A stretch of DNA of 64,000 nucleotides from Rhizobium sp. Leaf306 (GCF_001423425.1 NZ_LMNX01000001.1:206970-270969); one strand, 5' to 3'; counted from the first letter of the stretch, positions 18,870 to 28,444 are shown. Numbers and translations are program-made. The notes: a model not told the origin generated them from the sequence alone.

Positions 18870-20117
18870 TCAGTTGCTTTTCGGTGGCGTTTCGGCGTCG
18901 TCGCCATCCGGCTGGCCATCGACCACTTCTTCACCGCGGGCTGCCGCATTGCCGGTTGACCGTTCGGCCTCGATCCGACGCCAGCGACGTACGTTGGCAT
19001 TGTGCTCTTCCAGCGTGGCTGCAAACACGTGCCCGCCTGTGCCGTCTGCCACGAAATAGAGATCGTTGGTGCGCCACGGATTGGCAACAGCCTCGAGTGC
19101 GGCGCGGCCGGGGTTGGAGATCGGCGTCGGCGGCAGGCCCTTGATCTGATAGGTATTGTAGGGCGTCTGCTTGGTCAGATCGGACTTGTAGATCGGCCGA
19201 TCGGACGGTTTGCCCTCACCGCCGAAGATGCCGTAGACAATGGTCGGGTCAGACTGCAGTCGCATGCCCTTGTTCAGCCGGTTGATGAAGACCGAGGCGA
19301 CATGGGCGCGCTCGTCGTCCTTGCCGGTTTCCTTCTCGACGATCGAGGCGAGCACCACGAACTCTGCCTTGGTCTTGACCGGCAGGTCGGGGTCGCGCTT
19401 TTCCCAGATCTGGTCGATCGTCTTCTGCTGAGCGGCATGCATCTGCGAGAGGATTTCCGACCTCTTGGTGCCGCGCGAGAACTTGTAGGTATCGGGCCGC
19501 AGGCTGCCTTCGGCGGGAAGCTCAGCCGGCATGTCGCCTTCCAAAACCGCATCCTCGTTCAGACGCAGCATCATCTGGCGCACGGTCAGGCCTTCCGGGA
19601 AGACGACGGAATAGAGGATGGACTTGCCGGAGATCAGCGTCTCCATCACGTCCTTCATCGAAGCCTTCGCCTTGATGTCGTATTCGCCGGCCTTCAGCGT
19701 CTCGCCGCCGCGCAGATAGGTCGCGGTCACGTAGCGGAACACGCGCGCGTCGGACACGACGCCGTTGCGCTCGAGATTGTTGGCAATCTCCGCCAGGCCG
19801 TTGCCGGGACGGACCATGAAGTGGGCGTTCGTCTCCAGCGGGCCCGGATCCTGAAACGTTCGGATCATGTAATACAGGCCGCCGATCACCACGATGCAGA
19901 CGAGCACGACCATCGTCATAACGAAGTTCAGGAAGATCACCAGCTGGCTGCGCGCCTTCTTGGAGCGACGCGGCGGTTCCGGCACCCGTTCGGGCTTCAG
20001 GGCCTCGTTCGGCGATTTCGGAATGATCGGACCACGGGTCGTACCGTTGCCATTGCCGCCATGGCCGTTTCCACTGCCATAACCCGGCTGATCATTCGAT
20101 GAATTCATGTCGCTCAA
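18870..20117 (-). CDS. mltG: Endolytic peptidoglycan transglycosylase MltG
   Basis: A 415-residue protein with a Gly/Asn- and Pro/Lys-rich cytoplasmic tail (1-57), one membrane helix (about 58-84) and a periplasmic YceG domain. The catalytic glutamate is in the IVEKETG motif (259-265), followed by DPTIVYG and a C-terminal YFVADGTGGHVFA. It cleaves nascent glycan strands and may set their length. The start is probably TTG at 20117, because GAGGGG is six bases upstream; the ATG three codons later would be 15 bases away. The C-terminal 50 residues are a low-complexity extension. Confidence 0.9.
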   Translation of the reverse strand: MSDMNSSNDQPGYGSGNGHGGNGNGTTRGPIIPKSPNEALKPERVPEPPRRSKKARSQLVIFLNFVMTMVVLVCIVVIGGLYYMIRTFQDPGPLETNAHFMVRPGNGLAEIANNLERNGVVSDARVFRYVTATYLRGGETLKAGEYDIKAKASMKDVMETLISGKSILYSVVFPEGLTVRQMMLRLNEDAVLEGDMPAELPAEGSLRPDTYKFSRGTKRSEILSQMHAAQQKTIDQIWEKRDPDLPVKTKAEFVVLASIVEKETGKDDERAHVASVFINRLNKGMRLQSDPTIVYGIFGGEGKPSDRPIYKSDLTKQTPYNTYQIKGLPPTPISNPGRAALEAVANPWRTNDLYFVADGTGGHVFAATLEEHNANVRRWRRIEAERSTGNAAARGEEVVDGQPDGDDAETPPKSN

Positions 20118-20197
20118 CCGTTTCCCCTCGACTCTGGACTTTCAACCGGCTGTTTGGCCAAGCAATACGGCAAAAAGCAGGTTCGGAAAATGATATC

Positions 20198-20220
20198 GGC
20201 CGGACTGTCGAAGTCCAGCC
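20198..20220 (-). terminator. Stem-loop downstream of fabF
   Basis: On the minus strand GGCTGGACT, loop TCGAC, then AGTCCGGCC form a nine-pair stem with one G-T pair, 24 bases after the fabF stop, followed by an A/T-rich ATATCATTTT. It may end or attenuate transcription between fabF and mltG. Confidence 0.45.
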
Positions 20221-20243
20221 GAGAAGCGAAGGCCGAATGCGCG

Positions 20244-21506
20244 TCAGGCTTCGTAGCGCTTGAGCACCAGAGACGCGTTGGTACCGCCGAAACCAAAGGA
20301 GTTCGACAGAGCCACGTTGATTTCGCGCTTGCGCGCGGTATGCGGAACAAGATCGATCACAGTGTCGACATCAGGGTTGTCGAGGTTCAGCGTCGGCGGC
20401 GCGATATTGTCACGGATCGCCAGTGCGGAGAAGATGGCTTCGACAGCGCCGGCTGCACCGAGAAGGTGACCGATTGCCGACTTGGTCGACGACATGGAGA
20501 CCTTGGAGGCCGCATCGCCAACCAGGCGTTCGACAGCACCGAGTTCGATCGTGTCGGCCATGGTCGATGTGCCATGCGCGTTGATGTAGTCGATGTCGGA
20601 TGCGCCAAGACCAGCGCGCTTCAGGGCCGACGTCATGCAACGGAAAGCACCATCGCCGTCTTCGGAAGGAGCCGTGATGTGGAAGGCATCGCCGGACATG
20701 CCGTAACCGACGACTTCGGCGTAAATCTTGGCACCGCGCGCCTTGGCGTGTTCGAGCTCTTCCAGCACGACGATTCCGGCGCCCTCGCCCATCACGAAAC
20801 CGTCACGGTCGCGGTCGTAGGGGCGCGAGGCGCTTTGCGGGTCGTCGTTGCGAAGGGTCGACAGCGCCTTGCAGGCAGCAAAGCCGGCCAGCGCGATCCG
20901 GCAGATGGGTGATTCGGCACCACCGGCCACCATGACCTCCGCGTCGCCCAGCATGATCAGCCGGGCGGCATCGCCAATCGCGTGCGCACCGGTGGAACAG
21001 GCGGTGACGACCGAATGGTTCGGGCCGCGCAGCTTGTGCTTGATCGAGACCTGTCCGGAGACAAGGTTGATCAGGCGGCCGGGAATGAAGAACGGCGAGA
21101 TGCGGCGTGGGCCTTTGTCTCGCAAAGTGTAGCCAGCCTCGACGATACCCTCGAGACCACCGATGCCGGAGCCGATCAGGACACCGGTCTCGATCTGGTC
21201 CTGGTCGGTCTGCGGGTGCCAGCCGGCGTCGGCCAGCGCCATGTCGGCGGCGGCAACACCATAAAGAATAAATGGATCGATCTTGCGCTGTTCTTTCGGC
21301 TCCATCCAGTTGTCGGCATTGAATGTGCCGTTGGAACCGTCGCCGACCGGAATGCGGCAGGCGATTTTGGCCGGAAGATCTTCGACTTCAAATTCGGTCA
21401 CGACCCGGGCGGCGTTGTCGCCGGCCAGCAGACGTTGCCAGCTGACTTCCGTTCCGCATCCCAGAGGAGATACCATGCCGGTACCGGTGATAACGACACG
21501 CCTCAT
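20244..21506 (-). CDS. fabF: Beta-ketoacyl-ACP synthase II
   Basis: A 420-residue condensing enzyme that elongates acyl-ACP chains. The catalytic triad is Cys170 (VTACSTGAH), His311 (NAHGTSTMAD) and His347 (KSAIGHLLGA). The N-terminus MRRVVITGTGMVSPLG is typical of FabF. It follows acpP on the same strand with about 118 bases between them, where a hairpin occurs that could lower fabF expression relative to acpP. Together with fabD, fabG and acpP it forms the fatty acid synthesis cluster. Confidence 0.95.
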   Translation of the reverse strand: MRRVVITGTGMVSPLGCGTEVSWQRLLAGDNAARVVTEFEVEDLPAKIACRIPVGDGSNGTFNADNWMEPKEQRKIDPFILYGVAAADMALADAGWHPQTDQDQIETGVLIGSGIGGLEGIVEAGYTLRDKGPRRISPFFIPGRLINLVSGQVSIKHKLRGPNHSVVTACSTGAHAIGDAARLIMLGDAEVMVAGGAESPICRIALAGFAACKALSTLRNDDPQSASRPYDRDRDGFVMGEGAGIVVLEELEHAKARGAKIYAEVVGYGMSGDAFHITAPSEDGDGAFRCMTSALKRAGLGASDIDYINAHGTSTMADTIELGAVERLVGDAASKVSMSSTKSAIGHLLGAAGAVEAIFSALAIRDNIAPPTLNLDNPDVDTVIDLVPHTARKREINVALSNSFGFGGTNASLVLKRYEA

Positions 21507-21551
21507 CGCCAGTGCCCCACCCTGTAGTAGTATTGTCAGTTAGTTGCTGAA

Positions 21552-21573
21552 ACGGCCCGAACAAGCGGGCCGT
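21552..21573 (-). terminator. Hairpin between acpP and fabF
   Basis: Read on the minus strand, ACGGCCCG, loop CTTGTT, then CGGGCCGT form a perfect eight-pair stem followed by only TTTC. A short-T-tract hairpin in this place would allow partial termination, matching the need for far more AcpP than FabF. Partial function is inferred. Confidence 0.5.
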
Positions 21574-21624
21574 CATGAGAGATCGCGGCCTCGCAACGAG
21601 GCGCGCGTCCCGAATATGGTTCGA

Positions 21625-21861
21625 TCAGGCCTGAGCCTTTTCGATGAACTTTACAGCGTCGCCGACCGTCAGGATCGAGTCAGCTGCATCGTCCGGAATT
21701 TCCACGCCGAATTCTTCTTCGAACGCCATGACCAGTTCGACCGTATCGAGCGAGTCCGCGCCGAGGTCGTCGATGAAGCTAGCGCCTTCGACAACCTTTT
21801 CGGCGTCGACGCCGAGATGATCAACAACAATTTTCTTAACGCGTTCTGCGATATCGCTCAT
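21625..21861 (-). CDS. acpP: Acyl carrier protein
   Basis: A 78-residue acidic four-helix protein. Ser37 in the GADSLDTVE motif receives the 4'-phosphopantetheine arm on which fatty acids are built. The start [10 protein letters not shown] at 21861 is the normal ACP N-terminus; a longer in-frame extension is basic and is rejected. A 283-base gap upstream, before fabG, is large enough for its own promoter, fitting the very high expression usual for acpP. Confidence 0.97.
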   Translation of the reverse strand: MSDIAERVKKIVVDHLGVDAEKVVEGASFIDDLGADSLDTVELVMAFEEEFGVEIPDDAADSILTVGDAVKFIEKAQA

Positions 21862-22012
21862 GTCGGTTTCCTCGACCTTTTGTCTTCTCGAATGCCTGAA
21901 TGGCATCCGTATCCTGTTAATACCTGCCGCCGGCACTTCATGGTGCCGATGCGGGCAAACCCCTTCGCCCCTCTTCAGGTTCCAGTCACATGCTCACGCA
22001 TTATGACGCCCT

Positions 22013-22041
22013 GAATTTCGGGGTGACTTCGTGTAGTCAAG
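22013..22041 (-). promoter_or_regulatory. Candidate acpP promoter
   Basis: On the minus strand CTTGAC (22041-22036) is followed after 17 bases by AAATTC (22018-22013), a good -35 but weak -10 match. It would give an acpP leader of roughly 145 bases. The -35 CTTGAC is the common rhizobial form. Confidence 0.3.
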
Positions 22042-22144
22042 GCCCGCTTAACACGGTTTCCGTGCTACGCAAAGCCAGAATCTGTTCCGCCGCACAGCCG
22101 CCAACAGCCGATTTTACTCGGATTTGCTGCGCCCGTGCCCCGGA

Positions 22145-22882
22145 TCAGATCATCGCCATACCGCCATTGATATGCAAGGTCTGTCCAGTCACATATCCCG
22201 CTTCATTCGAAGCGAGGTAAAGAACAGCGGCGGCAATGTCGGATCCGGCGCCCATCCGCTTCATCGGAATGGCCCCCATGATGGCGTCTTTCTGCTTGTC
22301 GTTCAGCTTGCCGGTCATGGCGCTCTCGATAAAGCCTGGCGCGACGCAGTTAACCGTCACGTTGCGCGTGGCGATTTCCTGCGCCAGCGACTTCGAGAAG
22401 CCGATCATGCCGGCCTTGGAGGCGCAATAGTTGGCCTGGCCCGGATTGCCGGTGACGCCGACGATCGAGGTGATGTTGATAATGCGGCCGAAGCGACGGC
22501 GCATCATCGGATGGGTCAGCTCGCGGGTCAGGCGGAACACGGAGGTCAGGTTGACTTCAAGGACTGCGTCCCAGTCCTCGTCGCTCATGCGCACGAACAG
22601 GCCGTCCTTGGTGATGCCCGCATTGTTGACGAGAATGTCAACGCCGCCGAGTTCCGCTTCCGCCTTTTCACCGAGCGCCTTGACCGCGGCGCGGTCGGAG
22701 AGATTGGCCGGAAAGATGTGGACGCGATCGCCGAGTTCGGCAGCGAGTGCTTCCAGCTTCTCGACGCGGGTGCCGTGCAGGCCGACGGTTGCACCCTGCG
22801 CATGCAGCATGCGGGCGATTTCTTCGCCGAGGCCACCGGTGGCACCGGTGACGAGGGCCTTGCGGCCGGTCAGGTCAAACAT
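22145..22882 (-). CDS. fabG: 3-oxoacyl-ACP reductase
   Basis: A 245-residue NADPH-dependent short-chain dehydrogenase that reduces beta-ketoacyl-ACP. The cofactor loop is TGATGGLG (12-19), the NNAG motif is at 86-89, and the catalytic residues are Ser139, Tyr152 and Lys156. Seventeen bases separate it from the fabD stop, so both are probably co-transcribed. The length and the C-terminal GQTLHINGGMAMI are standard for FabG. Confidence 0.95.
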   Translation of the reverse strand: MFDLTGRKALVTGATGGLGEEIARMLHAQGATVGLHGTRVEKLEALAAELGDRVHIFPANLSDRAAVKALGEKAEAELGGVDILVNNAGITKDGLFVRMSDEDWDAVLEVNLTSVFRLTRELTHPMMRRRFGRIINITSIVGVTGNPGQANYCASKAGMIGFSKSLAQEIATRNVTVNCVAPGFIESAMTGKLNDKQKDAIMGAIPMKRMGAGSDIAAAVLYLASNEAGYVTGQTLHINGGMAMI

Positions 22883-22898
22883 GTTGAATTCCTTCTCT

Positions 22899-23858
22899 TC
22901 AGCCGAGGATGGCAGCCAGCGCCGCGTCGATATCAGCCGGGGTGTTGAGGGCTATGCCAGAGATATTCTTGTCGATGCGGCGGGCAAGACCCGTCAGCAC
23001 CTTGCCGGAACCAATTTCGTAGAGCGTCGTCACGCCATTGGCGCCGAACCACTCGACGGTTTCGCGCCAGCGCACCTGTCCGGTCACCTGCGCCACCAGC
23101 AACGTCGCGATTTCGTTCGCGTCGGTGACCGGCGTTGCGCGCACATTGGCGATGACAGGCACGACCGGATCGTTTTTCTGGACGGTGTCCAGCGCATGGC
23201 GCATGGCGTCGGCCGCCGGCGCCATCAGGTCGCTGTGGAAGGGTGCAGAGACCGGCAGCATGATCGCGCGCTTGGCGCCTTTTTCGGTCGCCAGAGCCGC
23301 TGCTTTCTCGACAGCAGCCTTCGAGCCGGAAATCACCAGCTGGCCGCCGCCATTGTCGTTGGCGATCTGACACACGCCTTCCGACTTCGCCTCCACACAG
23401 ATCGCTTCGACATCGGCATGATCGAGACCGATGATCGCAGCCATCGCGCCCTGGCCGACCGGAACGGCGGACTGCATCGCGTCACCGCGAATGCGCAACA
23501 GCCGTGCTGTGTCTGCGAGAGAGAACGTGCCGGCCGCACAAAGAGCCGAATATTCGCCGAGCGAATGGCCGGCGACGAAACCGACCTTGTCGGCGAGAAC
23601 GAGTCCGCGAGCTTCGAGAACGCGCATAGTCGCGATGGAAACGGCCATGAGGGCCGGCTGCGCGTTGGCGGTCAGCGTCAACGTTTCTTCCGGCCCGTTC
23701 CACATTGTTTCGGACAGTTTCTGGCCGAGCGCCTCGTCGACTTCATCGAACACGGCACGGGCTTCGGGAAAGGCGTCGGCCAGTTCCTTGCCCATGCCGA
23801 CGGCCTGGCTTCCCTGACCCGGGAATGTGAATGCGATACTGCTCGCCGGACTACTCAT
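22899..23858 (-). CDS. fabD: Malonyl-CoA:ACP transacylase
   Basis: A 319-residue acyltransferase that loads malonyl groups onto ACP. It shows the N-terminal FPGQGSQAVGMG oxyanion segment, the nucleophile Ser99 in VAGHSLGEYSAL and the downstream catalytic histidine in PVSAPFHSDLM. The ATG at 23858 is used because GGAAAGGAAA precedes it; a frame 12 codons longer is less likely. It is the first gene of the fab run. Confidence 0.95.
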   Translation of the reverse strand: MSSPASSIAFTFPGQGSQAVGMGKELADAFPEARAVFDEVDEALGQKLSETMWNGPEETLTLTANAQPALMAVSIATMRVLEARGLVLADKVGFVAGHSLGEYSALCAAGTFSLADTARLLRIRGDAMQSAVPVGQGAMAAIIGLDHADVEAICVEAKSEGVCQIANDNGGGQLVISGSKAAVEKAAALATEKGAKRAIMLPVSAPFHSDLMAPAADAMRHALDTVQKNDPVVPVIANVRATPVTDANEIATLLVAQVTGQVRWRETVEWFGANGVTTLYEIGSGKVLTGLARRIDKNISGIALNTPADIDAALAAILG

Positions 23859-23966
23859 AAGGTCGTTTCCTTTCCCTATTTTTGCCCTTTCCATTCACAT
23901 TCCCGCCTTGCAAGTCAAGGGTTTCGGGCATTTACCCCGCTTTTGGCCGGTGCTTACCCCCTGTTA

Positions 23967-25268
23967 TCAGCCCGAAATCAGGCTGATCACTTCGTTGACG
24001 CAAAGAACGACGAACAGCAGCGCTGCAGCGCCGAGCAGGCCGTTCGACAGCCAGCCATTGCGCCATTCCTTCGGGACGCGGGCAGAGTTCAGCAGCCAGA
24101 TCAACGTGACCGCCAGGAACGGCATGAAGAAGGCTCCGAGCGCGCCATAGATGATGACGAGCGTGAACGGGCGGCCGAACCACAACAGCGACATCGGCGG
24201 GATCGTCAGCCAGAACAGGTAGAACTTGAAGGCCGGCGTCTTTTCCAGTCCCTGACGCGAACCGCTGGTTCCGCCGCGCACGGTGCGGACGAAATCGGCA
24301 AACAGCAGCGACACGCCATGCCAGACGCCAAGGATGGAGGATATCGTGGTGGCAAAGAAACCGACCAGGAAGGCCTTTGCGACAAACGGGCCAAACCGTT
24401 CCTGCAGAACCGCGTCGAGATCGAGCAGGCCGCGGTCACCGGTCGAGAGCGCGATCTGCGCCGTGTAGAGAAGCTCGGCGCCGACGATCAGCATGGCAAT
24501 GACGAAAATGCCGGTCATGATGTAGGCGACGCGGTTGTCGAGGCGCATGACGCCCATCCAGGACGGGGTGCGCCATCCCTTGGCATTCACCCAGTAGCCG
24601 TAGGAGGCCATTGTGATGGTACCGCCGACGCCACCGATCAGGCCGAGCGTGTAGATGGCCGAGCCCTCGGGGATGGTCGGGATCAGACCGGTCAGCGCAT
24701 TGCCGACATCAGGCACAACAAGAATCGCGATACCGACGACGATGGTGAACATGATGGCGATGAAGACCTTCATCACGGTCTCGAAGACTTCGTAGTTGTT
24801 GAAGGCAACGAAGGCCGCGCAGACGAGGCCTGAGATCATGGCCCAGGCCCAGAGCGGCAGGAACGGGAAGAGAGCCGCCAGCGGCAGTGCCGTCGCGCTC
24901 ATGGCGGTAGCGCCGTACACGAAGCCCCAGATCATGATGTAGATGCCAAAGTACCAGCTCGTCCATTTGCCGAGCGACCGCCAGCCGTCGAGCATGGTCG
25001 AACCGGTAGCGAGGTGATAGCGGGCCGATCCCTCGGCAAGCGCAATCTTGACGATACAGCCAATGACCGCTGCCCAGAGAAGCGCATAGCCGAAACGCGA
25101 GCCGGCAATCAGCGTGGCGATCAGATCGCCTGCGCCGACGCCGGTAACGGCAACCACGATACCGGGACCGATCAGTTTCCATCGACCCGTCTTCGGCGGT
25201 TCGCCGGCGTCAGGAAACCCCTTGTCGTCGTATTGTGTCGTCTCATGCTGCGTCGCGTTATCGACCAT
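23967..25268 (-). CDS. Nramp-like transporter lacking the canonical metal motifs
   Basis: A 433-residue inner-membrane protein with about 11 hydrophobic helices and the overall Nramp (SLC11) pattern. The helix 1 metal-site motif DPGN is replaced by a TGVGAGD stretch (42-48), and the helix 6 MPH motif is replaced by MASYGYW (220-226). Classical Mn/Fe transport therefore cannot be assumed; substrates could be Mg, another cation or something else. Its start at 25268 is divergent from the aldo-keto reductase, with 212 bases between them. The N-terminal 28 residues are polar. Confidence 0.8.
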   Translation of the reverse strand: MVDNATQHETTQYDDKGFPDAGEPPKTGRWKLIGPGIVVAVTGVGAGDLIATLIAGSRFGYALLWAAVIGCIVKIALAEGSARYHLATGSTMLDGWRSLGKWTSWYFGIYIMIWGFVYGATAMSATALPLAALFPFLPLWAWAMISGLVCAAFVAFNNYEVFETVMKVFIAIMFTIVVGIAILVVPDVGNALTGLIPTIPEGSAIYTLGLIGGVGGTITMASYGYWVNAKGWRTPSWMGVMRLDNRVAYIMTGIFVIAMLIVGAELLYTAQIALSTGDRGLLDLDAVLQERFGPFVAKAFLVGFFATTISSILGVWHGVSLLFADFVRTVRGGTSGSRQGLEKTPAFKFYLFWLTIPPMSLLWFGRPFTLVIIYGALGAFFMPFLAVTLIWLLNSARVPKEWRNGWLSNGLLGAAALLFVVLCVNEVISLISG

Positions 25269-25480
25269 TCAAAATGCCCTCCAAAAATTTGTTCTGCGCC
25301 AGACGCAAATCCGGCCGCAAAATTGCCGTATCGGGAACAAGTTGGAAAAAATTCTCTCCCGTCCAGCAAACTCTTGATAAATTTTACGCTACCGACGCGC
25401 GAAACCGGCACCGATCTGCTCTTGCACTGCGTCAAATCCGATCTAAAGTCCGGCCACTTTTTCAGACGGGATCGATCTTC

Positions 25481-26524
25481 ATGAAATACAATAAACTGGG
25501 CCACACCGACCTCTCCGTTTCGGAGATCTGCCTGGGCACGATGACCTGGGGAACGCAGAATTCCGAGGCCGAAGCCCATGAACAGATGGACTATGCTTTC
25601 GACAACGGCATCAACTTCTTTGATACGGCCGAACTCTACCCGACGACGCCTCCGGGTGCCGAAACCTACGGTGACACGGAAACGATCATCGGCACCTGGC
25701 TGCAAAAGAGCGGCAAGAGACAGGACCTGATCCTCGCCTCCAAGATCGCCGGCAGCGGTCGCTCCTACATTCGCGACGGCCGCCCGATTACCCGCGAGAC
25801 GATTCGGGAAGCACTCGATGCCAGCCTCTTGCGCCTCAAGACGGATTACCTCGACCTCTACCAGATCCACTGGCCGAACCGCGGCACGTTCCACTTCCGC
25901 AATTCCTGGAAGTTCGATGCGTCGAAACAGGATCGCGAACAGGCACGCACGAGTTTTCTGGAAAAACTCGAAACGCTCGGCGAACTGGTGAAGGAGGGCA
26001 AGATCCGCGCGATCGGGCTTTCCAACGAAAGCACCTGGGGCACGATGCGCTATCTCGATGTGGCTGAGGAGAAGGGACTGCCCCGCGTCGCGACGCTGCA
26101 GAACGAATACAATCTTCTCTATCGCCAGTTCGATCTGGATCTTGCAGAAATGTCCCATCACGAGGATGTCGGCCTGCTCGCCTACTCGCCGCTCGCAGCC
26201 GGTCTGCTTTCCGGCAAGTATCAGGGCGGCGCACGACCTGAAGGCTCGCGCGGCGCGATCAACCAGGATCTCGGCGGTCGTCTTCAGCCGCGGCAGGAGC
26301 CGGCGGTCAAGGCCTATCTCGACATCGCCAAGAAGCACGGCCTCGACCCGTCTCAGATGGCGCTCGCCTTCTGCCTGACGCGCCCCTTCATGGCCTCCGT
26401 CATCATCGGGGCTACGACGATGGACCAGTTGAAAACCAACATCGCCGCTACCGACGTGACGCTGTCGGATGAGGTTCTGAGAGAGATCGCCGCGGTCTAT
26501 CGCGACTATCCGATGCCGATCTGA
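25481..26524 (+). CDS. Tas-like NADP-dependent aldo-keto reductase
   Basis: A 347-residue TIM-barrel oxidoreductase very like E. coli Tas: LGTMTWGTQNSEAEAHEQMD near the start, the catalytic Asp and Tyr in FDTAELYP, Lys in LASKIAG and His in YQIHWPNRG. The C-terminal ATTMDQLKTNIAA binds NADP. The physiological substrate is unknown; E. coli Tas can suppress a tyrosine auxotrophy. The ATG at 25481 gives the usual N-terminus MKYNKLGHTDLSVSE. The frame is open further upstream into the divergent gene but without homology. Confidence 0.9.
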   Translation: MKYNKLGHTDLSVSEICLGTMTWGTQNSEAEAHEQMDYAFDNGINFFDTAELYPTTPPGAETYGDTETIIGTWLQKSGKRQDLILASKIAGSGRSYIRDGRPITRETIREALDASLLRLKTDYLDLYQIHWPNRGTFHFRNSWKFDASKQDREQARTSFLEKLETLGELVKEGKIRAIGLSNESTWGTMRYLDVAEEKGLPRVATLQNEYNLLYRQFDLDLAEMSHHEDVGLLAYSPLAAGLLSGKYQGGARPEGSRGAINQDLGGRLQPRQEPAVKAYLDIAKKHGLDPSQMALAFCLTRPFMASVIIGATTMDQLKTNIAATDVTLSDEVLREIAAVYRDYPMPI

Positions 26525-26609
26525 GGTCGCGACGGATTGCGGATGACCGGCTGAAACACGCTGTCGTCATCCGCAAACTTGCGCTATTTCTTCCGGCGGA
26601 GGACAAGCC

Positions 26610-26864
26610 ATGATCGACATTCCAAGGCCCGGAAGCCCGTTCCACGAGGCCTATCTGGTCGCAGCCGCGCAATGTGGTCAGCTGCCGATTACCGAGATAT
26701 CCGACACGAACGAGAACTGCATCGTCAGCTCGATCGCCTGGATCGCCATGCGCGACCAGGTCAGGGCGGACCGGACCTTCGTGGCGGAGGCTGGATTTCC
26801 GCTCGCCGTTCTGCTCGCCGTGATTGCAGTGGTGCGATACTGGAAAAGCCGGGCGGCGCGGTAG
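26610..26864 (+). CDS. Small single-pass membrane protein, function unknown
   Basis: An 84-residue protein with a clear GGAGG seven bases before the ATG. Residues 1-58 are polar and contain two cysteines; residues about 61-78 are a hydrophobic helix (FPLAVLLAVIAVVRYW) followed by a basic tail SRAAR, suggesting an N-out, C-in membrane anchor. I do not recognise a family. It stands alone between the reductase and the DyP gene. Confidence 0.6.
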   Translation: MIDIPRPGSPFHEAYLVAAAQCGQLPITEISDTNENCIVSSIAWIAMRDQVRADRTFVAEAGFPLAVLLAVIAVVRYWKSRAAR

Positions 26865-26941
26865 GTCAGCATAAAGGTGGCCGGAACGATAAGTCCCGGC
26901 CGCCGGATATATCTCTGTCGCCGCTCAATCGCTCGGCTATT

Positions 26942-28444
26942 TTACGACAACTCAGCCGGCGGGTTTGCGATCAAGGATGGTGCCGACTGAAGGAAGCTGA
27001 TCGATGGAGCGAAGAAGTACTCGCCGCCCATCAAGGTCACCGTCTGCACGAAATCCATCACGCCGACCTTTTGTGGCTGACTATGGCCATCGATCCATTC
27101 CTTTTCGGACGGATCGCCACTGTTTGCGACCTGGCTGATGATGAAATCGACACCTTTCTTCGCCGGAACCGCCGGCTGGAATGGAAACGACGTATTGTTC
27201 GCCCAGGCACTCTGGGTGAACTCGAACTGCTGATTGACGTCGGCCATGTAAGCCATGAAAATAAGACCGACTCCCTTGTCTGGCTCATCTGAAAAATCGG
27301 GTGCCCGATCGCCATAGGTTATGCCTCGGCGCGCCATGATATGCGAGCGCTCGAATTCGTCGCCCGGCGTGCGCGGATTGGTCTTCCTGACATGCGCTCG
27401 AACGGGACATTTCAGCCCGACCGGGTCGAGTGTGTAGTCGAAGTCATTGGTTGGCGCGCCCGCCACTGGACCGCTCTGCAGTGCCGGTGTTCCGTCCTCG
27501 AAGCGACCGACAACCATCGCACCCGCGCGGTCCTCATCGGGGTTCTGTGGATCCACCGACTGCGCAAGCAGACGTTCCCTCTGCTTGGACAGCTTCACGT
27601 TCTGCTCGAGCTTGCGGTAGACGAAATAGCTGCCGCATGAAAATGTCGTGGGATTGCCCGGATCCGATACGACAAACTGGGAGGCCTTGAACTCCTCGTC
27701 CCATTTGCCACGAGGTTTGGGCATTCCATTGTTGTCGAGGAAGTCTTCGGTCAGAAACAATGGCTGGCTGATGCCATCGACATAGCCGAAATGCTCGATG
27801 CCTTCGCCTCGAACATCGCCGCCCGCCTGCTTGCGCCTCTGCGCCAGGCCGATGTCCGAACCCAGAACCGTTGCGCCGTGCTTTGCGAAAACCTTCTGCA
27901 ACGCGCTGTAGGAATTGCCCACAAGTGAGGCCTGTTCGTCTGCAATCAGAACCATGGCGTCGGGGTCGTCCTTGGCGCTGTCCCAAGCCTCACCCTTTTC
28001 CCAGTGCTCCTTTTCCGGATCATTGATTGGAGGACCGGCAAACGGAAGCGGCATCGGATTGAGCCGTCCGCGGTTCCGCATCCCGGCCCTGAATGAGGCA
28101 TCGGCGGGAATGTTGGCATCCGGCAAACTAAGGGCTGCATACCCTTTTGCGCTGAGGAAGACGCTGACGACCGTTCCGCCGCCGAGTTTCGTTGCCTTGA
28201 ATGCTTCTGCCTCGCGCAGTTGCGTCAGCGCGGATGTCGTCACGAACGAAAGATCCCGCAGCAGGCCGGCGACCGCATCAGACTTCATGCCAGCGAAACT
28301 GAGAAAGACATTCTTGGTATGATCTCTGCCGTGCCCCTTCAGGATATTGGCCTGCAGGTCCGACAAAAGCGAAAGAAGATCCGCATCCGACGTCCAATTT
28401 TTCCAGGTGATGGTAGTATTCAAAATAGTATCGAGCTTAGCCAT
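26942..28444 (-). CDS. DyP-type heme peroxidase
   Basis: A 500-residue dye-decolorizing peroxidase. The distal motif GYVDG at 220-224 supplies the catalytic aspartate (223), His351 in CPVRAHVRKTN is the likely proximal heme ligand, and Arg353 lies next to it. At about 500 residues it fits the longer class of DyP enzymes rather than the 300-residue bacterial types. No Tat signal is seen, so it is probably cytosolic. The ATG at 28444 follows AGGAGCAGGAGG. No encapsulin gene is nearby. Confidence 0.88.
   Translation of the reverse strand: MAKLDTILNTTITWKNWTSDADLLSLLSDLQANILKGHGRDHTKNVFLSFAGMKSDAVAGLLRDLSFVTTSALTQLREAEAFKATKLGGGTVVSVFLSAKGYAALSLPDANIPADASFRAGMRNRGRLNPMPLPFAGPPINDPEKEHWEKGEAWDSAKDDPDAMVLIADEQASLVGNSYSALQKVFAKHGATVLGSDIGLAQRRKQAGGDVRGEGIEHFGYVDGISQPLFLTEDFLDNNGMPKPRGKWDEEFKASQFVVSDPGNPTTFSCGSYFVYRKLEQNVKLSKQRERLLAQSVDPQNPDEDRAGAMVVGRFEDGTPALQSGPVAGAPTNDFDYTLDPVGLKCPVRAHVRKTNPRTPGDEFERSHIMARRGITYGDRAPDFSDEPDKGVGLIFMAYMADVNQQFEFTQSAWANNTSFPFQPAVPAKKGVDFIISQVANSGDPSEKEWIDGHSQPQKVGVMDFVQTVTLMGGEYFFAPSISFLQSAPSLIANPPAELS

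Noticed and set aside
23932..24183. Short minus-strand frame overlapping the Nramp-like gene end
   Set aside because: Lies in another frame of the transporter gene and has no ribosome site.
22431..24833. An 800-codon plus-strand frame opposite fabG, fabD and the Nramp-like gene
   Set aside because: It runs across three well supported minus-strand genes and the gaps between them; composition is typical of antisense translation.
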